Assembly: GCA_017616575.1 (NCBI GenBank)
Contig: JAFZXW010000111.1
Span: 1 to 5,096 of the forward strand
Source of the DNA: Candidatus Methanomethylophilaceae archaeon
GTDB taxonomy: Archaea > Thermoplasmatota > Thermoplasmata > Methanomassiliicoccales > Methanomethylophilaceae
Reading direction: 5' to 3'
DNA length: 5,096 nucleotides
Numbering within the stretch: the first letter of the stretch is position 1; each line of letters opens with the position of its first letter. Made by a program: the position numbers and the translations under genes. Below are positions 1 to 5,096 of this stretch, piece after piece. The notes below the pieces were generated by a model that saw only the letters and a list, made by a program, of their open reading frames with translations, was not told the origin of the DNA and made no database searches.

Positions 1-231
1 ATGCTGGGGACCGTCGCCATGGATTCCGGGGACTCCAAAGAGGCGGAGAGGCGTTTTAGAAAGGCCGCGGACCAGGGGGAGCCGGTCGCCATGTACAACC
101 TCGGCGTGATGGGGCTCTCCGGCGGCGTCGGCATGGGGTTCGAGGAGGCCGTAGGATGGCTTTCCCGTGCCGCGTCGGTCGGATACGAGCCTGCGTACGA
201 GCTGCTCGCCCGTCTCAATTCCCAGGGACGT
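1..231 (+). CDS. Sel1-repeat (TPR-like) protein, 3' part, no clear stop
   Basis: This is the C-terminal part of a Sel1-like repeat protein; these are alpha-helical solenoids related to TPRs that act as protein-protein interaction scaffolds. Residues 1-30 look like the second half of one unit (GD.KEAERRFRKAADQGEPVA). Residues 31-66 form a full unit of about 36 residues (YNLGVM, then FEEAVGWLSRAAS.GYEPA), followed by the start of another helix (YELLARL). The ATG at base 1 falls inside a repeat, so the gene very probably begins before the window. The recognisable part ends near base 213-231. The frame then stays open to a TGA at 640-642, but everything past about base 235 is antisense to the convergent HAD gene and reads as an Arg/Ser/Pro-rich non-protein-like stretch. 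No stop exists in any plus frame between 180 and 250. The true 3' end is therefore lost, misread or fused. Family call is good; end coordinate is uncertain. Partners are unknown. Confidence 0.75.
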
Positions 232-853
232 CGAGGAGCTCCTCAAGCGACTCGATCCTCCATGTGCAGGGTATCCCGTCCGGCGCCAGGCCGTCGCTCC
301 TGCGGACGATCACTGAGTCGATCTTGGCGGCCTTGGCGGCCACGGGGTCCTGTGGGCTGTCTCCGACGTAAACGCAGTCCCTGGGGCGGACGTCGAAGCG
401 GGACATCGCCAGGAGTATCGGGTCGGGGCACGGCTTGTGGCGGCGGGTGTCGTGGTACCCCACTATCGTCTCCGCGATTCCGCCCATGCCGTGCATTTTC
501 ATCAGCCTCTCGATCTTGCGCCTCTGCTTCCCGGAGGCGATCGCGACGTGCTTCCCGCGTGCCTTCAGCTCCCGGAGCACCTTTTCCGTCTCCGGGAAGG
601 GGACCGCGCTCAGGTATACGTCGCTGCGGACCACCTTCATGAACTCCTCGTAGAACGTCTCGCGCTTGGACTCGTCCTTCACGAACCCGTCGAAGACCTG
701 CTCCATCGTCAAGCCGACGAAGCACGGGAACATGGAGTCGTCGTACTCCACGCCGACCGACGGCAAGGCGTGTCTGAGGATCTCCTTGATCCCGGCGCTC
801 GTGTCGAAGAGCGTGTTGTCGAAGTCGAAGATGTAGAGGGAGTACCCCCTCAT
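215..853 (-). CDS. HAD-superfamily phosphatase, phosphoglycolate phosphatase-like
   Basis: A 212-residue haloacid dehalogenase-type hydrolase with all four motifs. Motif I is DFDNT, with nucleophile D10 and acid/base D12. Motif II is the serine in AIASG (S107). Motif III is K140 in RRHKPCPDP. Motif IV is VGDSPQD (D165, D169). Residues about 17-85 form the helical cap of the Gph/PpaX type. Members hydrolyse small phosphate esters such as phosphoglycolate or pyrophosphate; the substrate here cannot be told. The start at 851-853 is chosen because MRGYSLYIFDFDNT has normal spacing to motif I and its ATG overlaps the TGA of the upstream methyltransferase (ATGA), implying translational coupling. 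An upstream in-frame ATG at 985 would only add methyltransferase sequence in the wrong frame. It is the last gene of the prenyltransferase-methyltransferase operon, and its TGA (215-217) overlaps the open frame of the convergent Sel1 gene. Confidence 0.9.
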   Translation of the reverse strand: MRGYSLYIFDFDNTLFDTSAGIKEILRHALPSVGVEYDDSMFPCFVGLTMEQVFDGFVKDESKRETFYEEFMKVVRSDVYLSAVPFPETEKVLRELKARGKHVAIASGKQRRKIERLMKMHGMGGIAETIVGYHDTRRHKPCPDPILLAMSRFDVRPRDCVYVGDSPQDPVAAKAAKIDSVIVRRSDGLAPDGIPCTWRIESLEELLDVPGN

Positions 854-1599
854 TTGGATCCCACGTAGATGTTGACCGCGCCGAAAGACTTGACGTAGAA
901 CCTGGCGTCCTCGAATCCGGCCTTCTTGAAGATCTTGACCATGTCCTCGCCGTAGGGGAATCCTTCTATGGAGGTGGTCAGCCACTGGTATGCGGACTGC
1001 CTCCCGTCTATGGATTTTCCTTTATCGTACTTCCGGCCGTACCTCTTGACCCTTTTCATGTAGATGTTGTAGAAGAAGCGGACGACCCTGTTCTTGGGCT
1101 TGGAGAGCTCGGCCACCACGACCTTCCCTCCGGGGGCGAGGACCCTGTGCATCTCGGAGACCGCCTTGAGGATGTCCGTGACGTTCCTGAGCATGTATCC
1201 GGACGTCACAAGGTCGAAGGAGCCATCCTCGAAGTCGAGGTCCAGCGCGTCCCCGACCCTCCAGTCGATCTTCACGGGGAGGTCCATCTCCTTCTCCTTC
1301 TTCTCGGCCATCTCCAGCATCTTGGGGGTTATGTCCACCCCCACGACGGTGGACCCGGCTCCGGCGGTCCTTGCGACATGGAAGGCGATCTCGCCGGTCC
1401 CCGTGCCCACGTCCAGGCACCTCTTGCCGGAGATGTCGCCGGCCTTCTTCATCATGAATTTGTGCCAGCCCTGGACCATCCCCATGGACATGATGTCGTT
1501 CATCTCGTCGTAATAGTCGGCGATCTCGGTGAACACGTCCTTGATGTACTCCTCCTTGCCCTCGAACTGGTTGCCTTTCTTGAGCTCTTCTTCCGTCAT
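850..1599 (-). CDS. ubiE: UbiE/MenG-type SAM-dependent C-methyltransferase
   Basis: A 249-residue class I SAM methyltransferase of the UbiE/COQ5/MenG family, which C-methylates the prenylated aromatic ring in ubiquinone or menaquinone synthesis. The N-terminal family signature is present at residues 30-45 (YDEMNDIMS...GW), except that the usual histidine is V42. The SAM site follows: LDVGTGTGE (62-70), GVDI (87-90), GDALDLDF (116-123), LRNVTD (137-142) and LAPGGKVVVAELSKP (154-168). The C-terminal AGFE...FGAVNIYVG (227-247) matches the family end. Length is typical. It starts one base after the TGA of the prenyltransferase gene, with a strong archaeal ribosome-binding site GGTGAT five bases upstream, and its stop overlaps the HAD start. 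The neighbouring UbiA-family gene supports a lipid-quinone-like product; whether that is menaquinone, a methanophenazine-like carrier or something else is not visible. Family confidence is high, substrate low. Confidence 0.92.
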   Translation of the reverse strand: MTEEELKKGNQFEGKEEYIKDVFTEIADYYDEMNDIMSMGMVQGWHKFMMKKAGDISGKRCLDVGTGTGEIAFHVARTAGAGSTVVGVDITPKMLEMAEKKEKEMDLPVKIDWRVGDALDLDFEDGSFDLVTSGYMLRNVTDILKAVSEMHRVLAPGGKVVVAELSKPKNRVVRFFYNIYMKRVKRYGRKYDKGKSIDGRQSAYQWLTTSIEGFPYGEDMVKIFKKAGFEDARFYVKSFGAVNIYVGSK

Positions 1600-1600
1600 T

Positions 1601-2531
1601 TCACATCACCAGGGGCAGCGCATAGTATTGGATCAGGTATCCCGCCGTCAGGAGGACGCCGAAGTGCCAGTTCAGCTTGAATGCCAGAGGCACCAGCATG
1701 AAGCCCGCATGCGCGTCGGCCGGGGCGAGCCTGCTGTTCTGGACCAGCCTGAGGAGGTCGTACAGCGTCAGGAATGCCAGGGCGGTGCATAAAGGTGCGC
1801 ATCCCAGGGCTATCAGCGCCGCCAGCAGCGGGAACGCCACGATGTTCTCGAACAGGTACAGCCTCATCCCGTTCTCGTAGGAGAGGTGCTGGGACAGGGT
1901 CCCGACGCCGCTCCTCCTGTCCTCGTCGTAATCGCGCATCTCGTTCCCGGCGAGGACGGCGGTTATCATGAACGCGTTGGGCAGGGAGAGCAGGAGGACC
2001 TCCAGGCAGAACAGCTCCCCGCTCATGGCGCAGTACGTCCCCAGGGGCATCAGCAGCCCCATCATCAGGAACACGCTGGCTTGTCCTAAGCCTAAGTACT
2101 TGTAGGACCCGCACACGGTGTACGTCCCGGCGCCTATGACGCCAAGCACGCCGTATACGAGGATGGGCCATCCTGCGTGCAGGAGCAGGACGATCCCTAT
2201 GAGGCAGACGGCCCCGATGCAGGCCGCCCCCGTCTTCAGGACCGACTTGGGCTTCAGCTTCCCGGTGACGAGCTCGGGGGAGCGGACCTCGTTCTCCACG
2301 GTGTCCACGCCCTTCTTGAAGTCCCCGTAGGTGTTCAGGATGTTGGCTGCCGATCAAGAGGATACCGCCGGCCAGCACAAGAAGGAATATCGGCAGGTCG
2401 AAGACGCCGTCGTGGAGGGCTACGGCCCCTCCTATAAGGATGGGGACGACGGCCCCGTGGAGGGTCCACGGCCTGAAGACGTTGTACCATCCGGCCTTGA
2501 CGGGCCTCACTCCGGGCATAAGGTTGCGCAT
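1601..2531 (-). CDS. menA: UbiA-family (MenA-like) prenyltransferase, frameshifted
   Basis: An integral-membrane prenyltransferase that would attach a polyprenyl chain to an aromatic ring. The N-terminal part (VFRPWTLHGAVVPILIGG, then a second helix ending LAGGILLIG) is in one frame, bases 2531 to about 2349. The rest, from NILNTYGDFKKGVD at 2344, is in another, ending at the TGA 1601-1603. The downstream part holds both Asp-rich Mg2+/diphosphate motifs (NTYGDFKKGVD; NEMRDYDEDRRSG) and the MenA-like stretch KYLGLGQASVFLMMGLL, with several hydrophobic helices. Joined, it is about 305-309 residues, normal for MenA. The break lies at 2345-2351 and can be repaired by removing one base (2348) or adding two. 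In the second frame a TGA just upstream prevents a single continuous reading. Start is at 2531, with GAGG just upstream; the ATG at 2519 is an alternative. It is the first gene of the operon with the methyltransferase and the HAD. It may be a real pseudogene or a sequence error. Confidence 0.85.
1605..1610 (-). promoter_or_regulatory. Ribosome-binding site of the ubiE-like gene
   Basis: The minus-strand sequence GGTGAT sits five bases before the ATG at 1597-1599 and lies inside the last codons of the prenyltransferase gene. It is exactly complementary to the ATCACC of the archaeal 16S rRNA 3' end. It fixes the methyltransferase start and shows that the two genes share one message. Confidence 0.75.
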
Positions 2532-2540
2532 GTCCTCGCT

Positions 2541-2548
2541 CTATATAA
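2541..2548 (-). promoter_or_regulatory. Possible TATA box for the menA-ubiE-HAD operon
   Basis: The minus strand reads TTATATAG here, upstream of the prenyltransferase. Its centre is about 25 nt before the ATG at 2519, which would suit a leaderless transcript starting there. If translation instead starts at 2531, this box is too close, and the AT tract at 2569-2577 would be the better TATA element, with a short leader carrying GAGG. The two options cannot be separated by eye. Confidence 0.4.
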
Positions 2549-2568
2549 CGATGGCATATTGATTCCAA

Positions 2569-2580
2569 TTAAATTTTTAA
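2569..2580 (+). promoter_or_regulatory. TATA box for the BASS transporter gene
   Basis: The AT-only tract TTAAATTTTTAA is centred about 27 nt upstream of the ATG at 2601, the normal distance between an archaeal TATA box and a transcription start. No ribosome-binding site lies before that ATG, so a leaderless transcript is likely. The tract stands out sharply from the GC-rich surroundings. Confidence 0.55.
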
Positions 2581-2593
2581 TGATTATCGTTAA
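2577..2593. promoter_or_regulatory. Imperfect 17-bp palindrome, candidate operator
   Basis: TTAATGATTATCGTTAA has arms TTAA.GAT and ATC.TTAA around a central T, with one mismatched pair per arm position 5. It lies between the TATA box and the start of the transporter gene, roughly -24 to -8 from a leaderless start at 2601. A bound repressor would block transcription there. AT-rich DNA yields such palindromes by chance fairly easily, so this is only a candidate. Confidence 0.3.
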
Positions 2594-2600
2594 TTTTATA

Positions 2601-3590
2601 ATGAACGCCCCCTATGCATCGTCGATGTCGGCGATCAGATTGCTGAAGAGCAGCGCGTTCATGATGACCCTCGCCTTGACAGTCGCCCTTGCGACGAACT
2701 TCGGAGGCGCGTTCCCGGGCGGGGCCCTTACCGCCGACGTGCGCTCCAATCTGACCGTGATAACCCTGGCGGTGATGCTCACCGTCTCCCTCTCCAGGAT
2801 ACCTTACAGCAACCTGAACCCCGTCACCCATTACAAGTCGGTCCTCAGGGCGGCGCTTCTAGGATTGGTGGTCTCGTCCCTGATACCTCTCGCCGGGTAT
2901 TTTCTTCTGAAGGACACGGATTTCGGGGTGCAGGCGATGGGGCTGGTGTTCATAGCCGCCACCCCGTTCGCGGCCTCCGTCGGCCCGCTATCGTACATCC
3001 TGAACGGGGACATGGAGCACGCCATGAGGGGGACCATCGTCGTCTACGTGCTTTCGCTGGCATGGATACCGTTCATCGTCTGGCTGGCCCTCGGCGAGGT
3101 CGTGGACATGACCAACGTCTTCATCACGGTCGTGGAGCTGATAGCCGTCCCGCTGGCCGCGTCTAGGCTCCTGACCAAGGTGAAGATGAACAAGGACTAC
3201 ATGGCGGTGTTCCTGAACTGTTGCATATTCCTGCTGGTGTGGCTGTCCGTCGGGTCGACGGTGTTCGCCGGGGACGCGTGGATATTCGCAGCCTTCCTCC
3301 TGATAGCCGCACTGAGGTCCTTCGGGCTGGGGATCGCCGTGGAGAAGGTGGAGAAGGGCGCGGGGATACACTGGTCCCAGAGGGTCACCGACATACTCAT
3401 GGCGTCCTACAAGAACAAGGGGATAGCCATCGCCACCTGCATGGCCGTCCTCGGCCCCACCGGGCTCGCCCCGCTGGCGATGGTGGCCATCGCGACCTCG
3501 ATTGTCGTGGAGGTCCTGTGGGTGGCGTTCATGGACTCCGTCCTGTTCGGGAAGAGGAGGATGGAGAGGGAGCTGTCGTCGGAGTCGTGA
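2601..3590 (+). CDS. BASS/SBF-family (bile acid:sodium symporter-like) transporter
   Basis: A 329-residue membrane protein of the bile acid/sodium symporter superfamily (BASS), with about ten hydrophobic segments starting near residues 18, 50, 85, 110, 145, 172, 202, 225, 278 and 295. Two family regions are visible: ATPFAASVGPLSYILNGDMEHA at about 120-141, matching the discontinuous-helix region before a TYLAxGD-like motif, and SYKNKGIAIATCM...GPTGLAPLAMVAI at about 269-297, matching the second crossover helix of the family. Known members carry bile acids, pyruvate, pantoate and other organic anions with Na+, or arsenite (ACR3); nothing here fixes the substrate. The start at 2601 gives a 20-residue lead before helix 1; ATG 2625 is an alternative. 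An upstream open extension to 2331 only crosses the divergent operon. It is divergent from the quinone-like operon and converges on the XRE gene with no intergenic gap. Confidence 0.85.
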   Translation: MNAPYASSMSAIRLLKSSAFMMTLALTVALATNFGGAFPGGALTADVRSNLTVITLAVMLTVSLSRIPYSNLNPVTHYKSVLRAALLGLVVSSLIPLAGYFLLKDTDFGVQAMGLVFIAATPFAASVGPLSYILNGDMEHAMRGTIVVYVLSLAWIPFIVWLALGEVVDMTNVFITVVELIAVPLAASRLLTKVKMNKDYMAVFLNCCIFLLVWLSVGSTVFAGDAWIFAAFLLIAALRSFGLGIAVEKVEKGAGIHWSQRVTDILMASYKNKGIAIATCMAVLGPTGLAPLAMVAIATSIVVEVLWVAFMDSVLFGKRRMERELSSES

Positions 3591-3803
3591 ATCCTCGTCG
3601 TCCTCGACGAACTCCAATATGTCCCCCGGCTGGCAGCCGAGGGCCTTGCAGATCCCGTTTAGCGTAGAGAAGCGTATGGCGGAGATCTTCCCGGTCTTGA
3701 TGTTGGACAGGTTCACGTTGGATATGCCGACCTTCTCCGCGAGCTGGTTGAGGGACATCTTCCGGTCCGCCATGACCCTGTCCAGCCTGAGTATTATCGT
3801 CAT
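3591..3803 (-). CDS. Small XRE-family (YozG-like) HTH regulator, stop missing
   Basis: A compact helix-turn-helix DNA-binding protein of the Cro/C1 (XRE) type. The HTH spans about residues 17-41: MSLNQLAEKVGIS is helix 2 plus the turn, NVNLSNIKTGK is the recognition helix. It is followed by the subfamily hallmark AIRFSTLNGICKALGCQPGDILEFV (42-66) and an acidic tail (EDDED). Such proteins normally end there at about 70-75 residues. Here no stop follows: the frame continues as Ser, Arg(CGA) and then antisense to the transporter until 2988, a non-protein-like 200 residues. That long opening arises because the XRE codons lie in register with the transporter codons, whose reverse complements rarely make stops. 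The end given is the end of the conserved part. It starts 10 bases after the conserved end of the DUF2975 gene, its usual partner, and probably binds that gene's promoter. Confidence 0.85.
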
Positions 3804-3813
3804 TTCCGCCTCG

Positions 3814-4323
3814 GAGGGTCTCGTCCGACTCTTTCTGCAGTATGCCGCCGTAGCGGAAGGCCAGCGCGAGGCAATACACCACCACGCCCACCATCACCGG
3901 GCCGAAGAACAGGAACAGCACGCCGACGACGCTGCCGTGCGCGAACCATTCTGTGATCGCCAGCAGGACGGCGAACGCCAGGTAGGCTTTGGACAGCATC
4001 CTCATGGAATCCACGTTCCTGTCGTTGAACGGGCTGTGGTCGGTATGCATCGACCTCATCACGCGGTACACCGAAAAGACGGTGACCGTGGCCAGGACGA
4101 GTATCATGGCCAGCTCCGCGAACGCTGCGGTTCCGGCGGCCGAGGACATGCCGATCCCCATCCAGGACGACAGCGCGTCCGAGGCCCATCCGATCCCGGC
4201 GGCCGCGGCGGCGCCCAAGGCCAGGGTGCAGGCCAGCACGGCCCCTAAGACGAACGTGCCCGCCAGCATCACGGACGAGGCGTAGCGGCATATCTTCCTC
4301 AGGGTGGAGACGTCTCCTTTCAT
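3814..4323 (-). CDS. DUF2975 four-helix membrane protein, stop missing
   Basis: About 170 residues with four hydrophobic helices (about 17-42, 65-88, 110-128, 132-156). The loop SPFNDRNVDSMRMLS (97-111) and the ending FRYGGILQKESDETL are hallmarks of DUF2975, an uncharacterised family that is commonly encoded directly before a small YozG-like XRE regulator, as here. Function is unknown; a membrane sensor or partner of the regulator is a reasonable inference. The start at 4321-4323 (MKGDVSTLRK) is chosen because everything upstream in this frame is unlike the family. The usual family end is DETL. In this sequence the next codon is CGA, not a stop, and the frame runs on through the XRE gene to a TGA at 3529-3531. 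Two single changes would repair it: CGA to TGA at 3811-3813, or one more A in the AAA at 3803-3805, giving an ATGA overlap with the XRE start. Confidence 0.8.
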
Positions 4324-4336
4324 AGTATCGGCCTTT

Positions 4337-4351
4337 GCCGATTCTGTCGGC
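4337..4351. promoter_or_regulatory. Inverted repeat in the DUF2975-XRE leader, candidate operator
   Basis: GCCGA and TCGGC flank a 5-base spacer, 14 bases before the DUF2975 ATG. On the minus strand the element falls about 25 nt downstream of a weak TATA-like CTTAATACC, that is, near the likely transcription start. An XRE regulator encoded in the same unit could bind it to control its own operon. Arms of five bases are short, so chance is possible. Confidence 0.3.
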
Positions 4352-4371
4352 GGAATGCCTAACGGGTTCTT

Positions 4372-4380
4372 GGTATTAAG
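4372..4380 (-). promoter_or_regulatory. Weak TATA-like element for DUF2975-XRE
   Basis: The minus strand reads CTTAATACC, the only AT-rich patch in the 95-base gap between the LRR gene and DUF2975. It would place transcription start near 4350 and a leader of about 27 nt. The match to an archaeal TATA box is weak. Confidence 0.3.
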
Positions 4381-4392
4381 AAGGATGAGGGT

Positions 4393-4410
4393 GCCGCCCC
4401 GGGAGGCGGC
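4393..4410 (-). terminator. GC-rich hairpin after the LRR gene
   Basis: A perfect 6-bp GC stem (GCCGCC/GGCGGC) with a 6-base loop starts eight bases after the TAA of the LRR protein gene. On the minus strand it is followed by a pyrimidine-rich run (CCTCATCCTTCTT) with scattered Ts. This fits a weak intrinsic-type terminator, although archaeal termination depends more on the U-tract, which is poor here. Confidence 0.4.
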
Positions 4411-4418
4411 GAAGGAGT

Positions 4419-5096
4419 TTACGGAGACACGTATTGCAAATCTCCACCCGGGGTGTGGGCCCAGTACATTCCGGCGGACATGGTCGCCTGGTGGTACAAG
4501 GTCCCGTAGGCGGGGGTCTTGATCCTCAGCTCGTTGTGCCACTGGTCTGTGAAGGAGACGTCGGACCCGAGTATCAATGTCACCAGTTTTTTCTGTTCCA
4601 TCTTGCCGTTTATCACGGTCAAGGTCGGGGGCAGGGTTATCGTCTCGCACTGCGGCAGCCCGTCGGTGTTCATCGAGGTCACGGTGTATTCCTTTCCGAG
4701 GTAGACGACCTCGGGCGGGACGTCGCAGTCTTTGACCACGTTGAAGACGTCCACCTCCACGGTGAGGCCCTCCACGGACGTGACCGTGTATCCGTAGTCG
4801 CCATAGACGAACCTGTCTCCGACGGCCACTTCACGCACGAGCTTGCTGTACACGCCGGAGAAGGCGCTTCCGGAAAGGTTCTCGGCAACAGGGTCCAGCC
4901 TTACTGTTCCTGTCTCATCATAGAAGCTGCATCTGTAGAACGCGTTGCTCCCGATGTCGTACGTCTCTCCGAAGGCCACATGCTTCAAGCCGACGCATCC
5001 GCTGAACGCGCTGGCGCCCATATACGCAGCTTCGATATCGAGGCTCTCTATCGACTTGCATCCGTAGAACGCGTAATCCTGGATTATGATGACGCC
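4419..5096 (-). CDS. BspA-like leucine-rich-repeat surface protein, C-terminal part
   Basis: The frame is open to the window edge, so the N-terminus is missing; 225 residues are visible. Residues about 2-60 hold BspA-type (LRR_5) repeats of roughly 22-23 residues with the pattern I..YAFYGCKSIESLDI, MGASAFSGCVGLKHVAF and IGSNAFYRC. Residues 91-141 form an all-beta segment with the phrase GYTVTSVEG, echoed by EYTVTSMNTDG, a kind of domain often found between LRR blocks in this family. A second, degenerate LRR-like stretch follows (ETITLPPTLTVINGK, 151-165). The protein ends GGDLQYVSP with no transmembrane anchor or cell-wall motif. The family is extracellular and linked to adhesion or host and cell contacts in gut microbes; here that is inference. 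The internal ATG at 5019-5021 is not the start, since repeats continue upstream of it. Confidence 0.85.
   Translation of the reverse strand, partial: GVIIIQDYAFYGCKSIESLDIEAAYMGASAFSGCVGLKHVAFGETYDIGSNAFYRCSFYDETGTVRLDPVAENLSGSAFSGVYSKLVREVAVGDRFVYGDYGYTVTSVEGLTVEVDVFNVVKDCDVPPEVVYLGKEYTVTSMNTDGLPQCETITLPPTLTVINGKMEQKKLVTLILGSDVSFTDQWHNELRIKTPAYGTLYHQATMSAGMYWAHTPGGDLQYVSP

Noticed and set aside
437..868. A 143-codon plus-strand frame over the HAD gene.
   Set aside because: It is a shadow of the HAD gene; its sequence has the typical His/Val/Leu/Arg antisense composition.
1147..1680. A 177-codon plus-strand frame antisense to the methyltransferase.
   Set aside because: It is rich in His, Leu, Val and Gly, with no ribosome-binding site or family features, and lies over a gene with full conserved motifs.
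2331..2600. An N-terminal extension of the transporter upstream of 2601.
   Set aside because: It covers the divergent prenyltransferase N-terminus and the promoter region, and encodes a hydrophilic stretch unlike the BASS family.
2988..3590. A 200-codon extension of the XRE regulator antisense to the transporter.
   Set aside because: It is in codon register with the transporter gene, so stops are rare by composition. The translated sequence is rich in Arg, His, Pro and Gln and lacks any domain.
3529..3813. A same-strand extension of DUF2975 through the XRE gene to TGA 3529-3531.
   Set aside because: It is an out-of-frame reading of a clear HTH gene; the family ends at DETL.
215..5096. Absence of TAG among visible stops as proof of pyrrolysine use.
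   Set aside because: Only five clear stops are present (four TGA, one TAA); too few to conclude anything.
1..5096. CRISPR arrays, tRNA or rRNA genes, insertion sequences, long direct repeats.
   Set aside because: None seen on either strand; nearly every base is covered by a gene or a short promoter region, and no gene-free stretch exceeds about 100 bases.

Overview
The window looks archaeal, most likely from a GC-rich Thermoplasmatota relative of the host-associated Methanomassiliicoccales. This is an inference. It rests on TATA-like boxes about 25-30 nt upstream of starts, a GGTGAT ribosome-binding site matching the archaeal 16S 3' end, AGG-dominated arginine codons, TGA/TAA stops, and the mix of Sel1-repeat and BspA-type leucine-rich-repeat proteins with quinone-type enzymes. 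No rRNA or methanogenesis marker is present to prove it.

Layout, left to right. (1) Bases 1-~231, plus strand: the 3' part of a Sel1-repeat protein that runs, without a recognisable stop, into a convergent gene. (2) Bases 215-2531, minus strand: a compact three-gene operon in the order menA/UbiA-type prenyltransferase (broken by a frameshift near 2345-2351), UbiE/MenG-type methyltransferase, and HAD-family phosphatase. Intergenic spacing is 1 nt and then a 4-nt ATGA overlap. (3) Bases 2532-2600: an AT-rich divergent promoter region. (4) Bases 2601-3590, plus strand: a BASS/SBF-family ten-helix transporter. (5) Bases ~3591-4323, minus strand: a DUF2975 membrane protein followed by a small YozG-like XRE regulator, a well-known gene pair. 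(6) Bases 4419-5096, minus strand: the C-terminal part of a BspA-like LRR surface protein, followed by a GC hairpin that could be its terminator.

The prenyltransferase and methyltransferase form a recognisable module that attaches a polyprenyl tail to an aromatic ring and then methylates the ring, as in menaquinone synthesis. This suggests a membrane-soluble redox carrier, although the ring substrate and the role of the HAD enzyme cannot be read from the sequence. The DUF2975/XRE pair is probably a self-contained regulatory unit.

The oddest property is the number of broken gene ends in 5 kb. The prenyltransferase is frameshifted, and three other genes (Sel1, DUF2975, XRE) pass their expected C-termini with no stop. 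At each of those three ends an in-frame CGA, a codon I found nowhere else among about 70 arginine codons in this window, sits at or within a few codons of where a stop would be expected. Sequence or assembly error is the simplest explanation; real gene decay or recoding are alternatives. No clearly new system is visible. The best leads are the lipid-carrier operon with its HAD partner and the palindromic element in front of the transporter.
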